Positions 6,423 to 8,698 of a stretch of DNA of 8,698 nucleotides are shown piece by piece; positions within the stretch are counted from its first letter, which is position 1, and each line of letters opens with the position of its first letter. A program made the position numbers and the translations under genes. Location: contig CANQMF010000039.1 in assembly GCA_947624915.1 (NCBI GenBank), forward strand, positions 1 through 8,698. Reading direction: 5' to 3'. The notes under the pieces were generated by a model that was given only the letters and a program-made list of their open reading frames with translations, did not search any database and was not told the DNA's origin. Source of the DNA: an uncultured Bacilli bacterium. Its GTDB lineage: Bacteria > Bacillota_I > Bacilli_A > RF39 > UBA660.

Positions 6423-6981
6423 TTAAGGCATTTTTTTAAAGAAAATGGCGTGCTACAATTGAGGAATTTATTAGTAGATTAAATAAATGTATAATTAATT
6501 TTTAATAGTTCTAGCCTTTTTAGTTGAAAATAATATTAGGTAATTTTTTGATAAGCTTTCAAGATTAGCAATTTTTATTTTATTATTATAGTTAAAATGA
6601 TTTATGAAATTTATTTGGAAGGTTCAGGGTCACTAAAATATACCAAAAATTGACTAATGAAAAGATAGCTATACCAATAGTTTATAGAAAAAACTAAATA
6701 TTCACAAGTTAATGAAAATGATGAATTTGGTATTTGGAAGAAAACTAATATAAGAAATATTTTAAATAGCCAAATGATATCGGTAATATGGTACAATATA
6801 CTTATGAGAAAATAAGTTATAGAGGAAAAATAAGCAATTAGTATTAGAGTTATAAAAAAACCAAAGTAAGCTAGAAAAAATCATATTTCATCAAAAATCT
6901 TTTCAATTCATCTAAAAATTTAGATAAAAAAATTTATATTTAATTTTGTCTGTAAAGTCCAAAATGCAAAACGTCAAAACA
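6423..6981. other. AT-rich intergenic stretch, possible decayed membrane-protein frame on minus strand
   Basis: No convincing intact gene is present. On the minus strand one frame is open from about 6893 down to a TAA at 6611-6613 and reads as a very hydrophobic peptide (for example WLFKIFLILVFFQIP) ending in SDPEPSK. It has no ATG of its own. An ATG at plus 6889-6891 with MKYDFF lies in another frame, and one extra T in the T6 tract (plus 6875-6880) would join them into a 93-residue membrane-like protein. T-rich DNA yields such peptides by chance, so this may be nothing or a gene remnant. A 7-bp dyad ATCTAAA/TTTAGAT lies at 6910-6916/6919-6925. TGCTACAAT near 6450 and TGGTACAAT near 6790 resemble extended -10 elements, but no gene follows either. 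Confidence 0.4.
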
Positions 6982-7010
6982 TTGACATTATCTATACACT
7001 CGTGTATAAT
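6982..7010 (+). promoter_or_regulatory. Consensus sigma-A promoter of the surface-protein gene
   Basis: TTGACA (6982-6987) and TATAAT (7005-7010) are both perfect hexamers separated by 17 bp, the optimum. The expected start near 7017 gives a leader of about 19 nt containing the strong GGAGAGGAGA ribosome binding region (7021-7030) before the ATG at 7036. Unrestrained, it should be among the strongest promoters in the window. Confidence 0.92.
6993..7008. promoter_or_regulatory. Palindromic putative operator overlapping the -10 element
   Basis: TATACAC (6993-6999) and GTGTATA (7002-7008) form a perfect 7-bp inverted repeat around TC. It covers most of the spacer and four bases of the -10 hexamer. 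A dimeric repressor bound here would block RNA polymerase, which would explain how such a strong promoter is held in check. No regulator gene is visible nearby, so the binding protein is unknown. Confidence 0.5.
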
Positions 7011-7035
7011 GTTTAGTGTAGGAGAGGAGAGAATT

Positions 7036-8325
7036 ATGAAAAAGAAATTTGTTTTAGCTATCTTAGTGTTTGTTTTTAGTATGTTTATAATACCAAACGT
7101 ACATGCACAAGAAGCAGATGCTGGTGAACTAGCTAATTTATTATCAAGTGGAGAACAAAAAAATATTGAACTAAAACCAGAAGAAAATTATCAAGGTGAT
7201 TTTACAATTAATCATGATGTTACAATTGTCGGAAATGGTGCAACTATTAAAGGAACTATTAAAATAACTGGCGGAACAGAAATTAATATTAGTGATTTGA
7301 CTATGACAGGTCATGTCGATAATAGTAATTTTAAAGATGATCCATATATTGAGGTTAAATCTAATGATGTAAAACTTAACCTATCAAAAGTTACAATCTA
7401 TAATGGTGTTAAGGATGACAGTAGTAGTTTCATATATGCTGGTTCAGGAGTAAAAGTACCATTCGATGTGACAGGTTCAGAAGTTACTATTAATGATTCT
7501 ACTATTCAAACAAAATATGCAGTTTGGATGCAAGGAGCCGATAGTGATTTAACTATTAAAAATAGTAAATTATCTGGATATGCTGCACTTGATTTAACTT
7601 CAAGTGAGGAAACTTCAAACAATAAAGTTACTATTAATAATAGTACTCTTACAGGGTATGCTCTTTATGGAAATGAAGGTGATAATGACTACGGAACTAT
7701 AGTTGTTGGAAATAAGAAGAATGTTACAATTGATATAATTAATAATTCTATAATAGCAAATAATTTTGATAATAGTACTGGTGCTAGAAATGATTTAATA
7801 TTAATAAGTGATCACAACAATACGACTGCTACAGCTGTAACTGTAAATGTAGAAGATTCTACACTTAACAATACAGCTAAAAGTGTAAGTCTAGGTGCTG
7901 TATATAATGCTAATGGCATGAGTGGAATTTCTTTTAAAACAAAGAATATAACTGCGATAGGTAATTTAATAGCTGGAGAAGATCAATTTTATGTTGACTT
8001 TGTTATAGATGGTAAAAGTAATATTGTTTTAGTGCCAGCAAACGGTGAAATTGATCCAAGTAATATTCCTGATGTTTATAAAGCAGGATATACTTTTGAT
8101 GGGTGGTTCAATGAAGCTGGAAGTATTTTTAGTACTAAAGGAAACATTACTAAAAACTTAACAGTAAATGCTAGATTTACAAAAATTCCAGCTTCGAATT
8201 CAAAGACTGATAATATTGAAAACCCAGATACATTAGATGGCATTTCAAGCAGTGTTGTTCTTGGTATTATTGGATTGATTGGTATTGTTGGATGTGCAAT
8301 ATATTACAAAAAAATATTTCAATAA
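7036..8325 (+). CDS. Secreted surface protein: signal peptide, beta-helix-like repeats, InlB-type repeat, NPDTLD cell-wall-anchor-like C-terminus
   Basis: I start at the ATG at 7036, not the in-frame GTG at 6946, because the promoter (6982-7010) lies between them and GGAGAGGAGA (7021-7030) directly precedes 7036. The protein has 429 residues. Residues 1-24 are a signal peptide (MKKK, hydrophobic core, likely cleavage after VHA). Residues about 40-320 carry recurring strand-turn units such as INISDLTMTG, VTINDSTIQT, LTIKNSKLSGY and VTINNSTLTGY, typical of a right-handed parallel beta-helix (pectate-lyase-like fold) found in adhesins and glycan-binding or glycan-cleaving proteins. Residues about 325-388 form one InlB B-type/Flg_new repeat with GYTFDGWF at 351-358. 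The tail has NPDTLD at 396-401, a hydrophobic segment (about 405-424) and a basic end (YYKK), laid out like a sortase signal. No catalytic residues can be named; adhesion or a wall-structural role is inference. The gene is monocistronic, with its own terminator. Confidence 0.85.
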   Translation: MKKKFVLAILVFVFSMFIIPNVHAQEADAGELANLLSSGEQKNIELKPEENYQGDFTINHDVTIVGNGATIKGTIKITGGTEINISDLTMTGHVDNSNFKDDPYIEVKSNDVKLNLSKVTIYNGVKDDSSSFIYAGSGVKVPFDVTGSEVTINDSTIQTKYAVWMQGADSDLTIKNSKLSGYAALDLTSSEETSNNKVTINNSTLTGYALYGNEGDNDYGTIVVGNKKNVTIDIINNSIIANNFDNSTGARNDLILISDHNNTTATAVTVNVEDSTLNNTAKSVSLGAVYNANGMSGISFKTKNITAIGNLIAGEDQFYVDFVIDGKSNIVLVPANGEIDPSNIPDVYKAGYTFDGWFNEAGSIFSTKGNITKNLTVNARFTKIPASNSKTDNIENPDTLDGISSSVVLGIIGLIGIVGCAIYYKKIFQ

Positions 8326-8351
8326 TTTAATTTGAATAAGTAGATATGAGT

Positions 8352-8374
8352 AAAGAGGTTTGACCTCTTTTTTT
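8352..8374 (+). terminator. Rho-independent terminator of the surface-protein gene
   Basis: AAAGAGGT (8352-8359) and ACCTCTTT (8363-8370) make a perfect 8-bp stem with a 3-nt TTG loop, running straight into further T (8371-8374), giving seven T in a row. It lies 26 bp after the stop codon. Confidence 0.92.
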
Positions 8375-8474
8375 GTTATAATTTTTTAAAGTTGTTGGAA
8401 TAAAACTAATGTCTAATATTGTCTTAGTATCATTAAATTAAACTGTTAATCATAATCTTAAAGTGGGTGATTCT

Positions 8475-8648
8475 ATGATAAGACAGTATGGTAATAAACA
8501 AGTAAAATTCAATTTTTGCTTTAATGAGAATGGTAAAAAATTAAAAGATATTTTAGAAGAATGTTATCGTAGTGAAATAAAAAGTGAGCAAATCCTAACT
8601 GGAGGGAAATGTGAGTTGCACAAACCTAAAAATGATACTTTCATTTAG
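8475..8648 (+). CDS. Small hypothetical protein of the kind found upstream of recombinase genes
   Basis: The ATG at 8475 gives 57 residues. GGTGAT (8466-8471) matches the extended anti-Shine-Dalgarno sequence at suitable spacing; the in-frame GTG at 8463 would add four residues but has no good site of its own. The protein is soluble and charged, with an N-terminal strand-like part (QVKFNFCF) followed by NENGKKLKDILEECY, a turn then an amphipathic helix, and a polar tail. From general familiarity, short proteins with a strand-ENGxxLxDII-helix pattern often precede large serine recombinase genes in Bacillota mobile elements; I cannot confirm the match here and no biochemical function is known to me. 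A strong ribosome binding site 30 bp after the stop shows another gene follows closely. No clear promoter is seen in 8375-8462. Confidence 0.55.
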   Translation: MIRQYGNKQVKFNFCFNENGKKLKDILEECYRSEIKSEQILTGGKCELHKPKNDTFI

Positions 8649-8678
8649 GCATAGCTTTCCAAGTGCGACCCTTATTAT

Positions 8679-8685
8679 AAGGAGG
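8679..8685 (+). promoter_or_regulatory. Strong ribosome binding site for a gene starting at or just past the right edge
   Basis: AAGGAGG is a full Shine-Dalgarno core. The window ends AAATAAT, so if the next base is G an ATG would begin at 8697 with 11 nt of spacing. CCTTA (8670-8674) and TAAGG (8678-8682) form a small dyad that overlaps the first bases of the site and might mask it. The downstream gene cannot be identified; a recombinase is a guess from the preceding small gene. Confidence 0.6.
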
Positions 8686-8698
8686 TTAAGTAAATAAT

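Noticed and set aside
6946..7035. Longer start of the surface protein at the GTG at 6946
   Set aside because: The consensus promoter at 6982-7010 lies inside this extension, the added residues would spoil the signal peptide, and the ATG at 7036 has a strong ribosome binding site.
8463..8474. GTG at 8463 as start of the small protein
   Set aside because: It would place the GGTGAT ribosome binding site inside the gene; the ATG at 8475 has that site at proper distance.
1..8698. CRISPR array, tRNA, rRNA or insertion sequence
   Set aside because: No spaced direct repeats, no tRNA-like cloverleaf sequence, no rRNA similarity and no transposase frame were seen.

Overview
The window is very AT-rich and has Shine-Dalgarno starts, sigma-A type promoters (TTGACA/TATAAT), rho-independent terminators, wall teichoic acid genes and a surface protein with a sortase-signal-like tail. 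This fits a low-GC Gram-positive bacterium (Bacillota). The style of the surface-protein tail suggests a gut lineage near Erysipelotrichales/RF39, but that placement is inference. TGA acts as an ordinary stop.

Layout. (1) 1-195 is the C-terminal end of a serine recombinase gene that enters from the left, followed by a terminator. (2) 196-574 is a structured intergenic region. It holds a 9-bp inverted repeat (401-409/464-472) around a 54-bp core, with a weak candidate promoter facing left inside the core, and then a strong rightward promoter at 526-554. (3) 575-4581 is a tightly packed rightward operon of three genes: a GT2 glycosyltransferase with an extra C-terminal region, and two single-domain CDP-glycerol/CDP-ribitol polyol-phosphate transferases (TagB/TarF/TarL type). 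(4) 4641-6369 is a leftward two-gene operon, tarI-tarJ, which makes CDP-ribitol. It converges on the first operon at a hairpin with a perfect 20-bp stem. (5) 6370-7035 is mostly non-coding, with a possible decayed membrane-protein frame on the minus strand. (6) 7036-8325 encodes a secreted, wall-associated beta-helix protein with an InlB-type repeat and an NPDTLD C-terminal signal, driven by a near-perfect promoter with a palindrome over its -10. (7) 8475-8648 encodes a small protein, followed by a strong ribosome binding site for a gene that starts at or beyond the right edge.

How it works together. TarJ reduces ribulose-5-phosphate to ribitol-5-phosphate and TarI activates it to CDP-ribitol. 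The two polyol-phosphate transferases in the facing operon are the obvious users, building a ribitol-phosphate (or mixed glycerol/ribitol) polymer. The GT2 enzyme would glycosylate it, as TarS does in Staphylococcus aureus. Linkage-unit genes (TagO, TagA) and the exporter (TagGH) are not in the window.

The most interesting possibility is that this surface-polymer locus sits beside, and may be switched by, a site-specific recombination system. A serine recombinase end lies just left of an inverted-repeat segment upstream of the glycosylation/polymerisation operon. The small gene at the right edge resembles those that often precede recombinase genes. This is a testable hypothesis, not a demonstrated switch.
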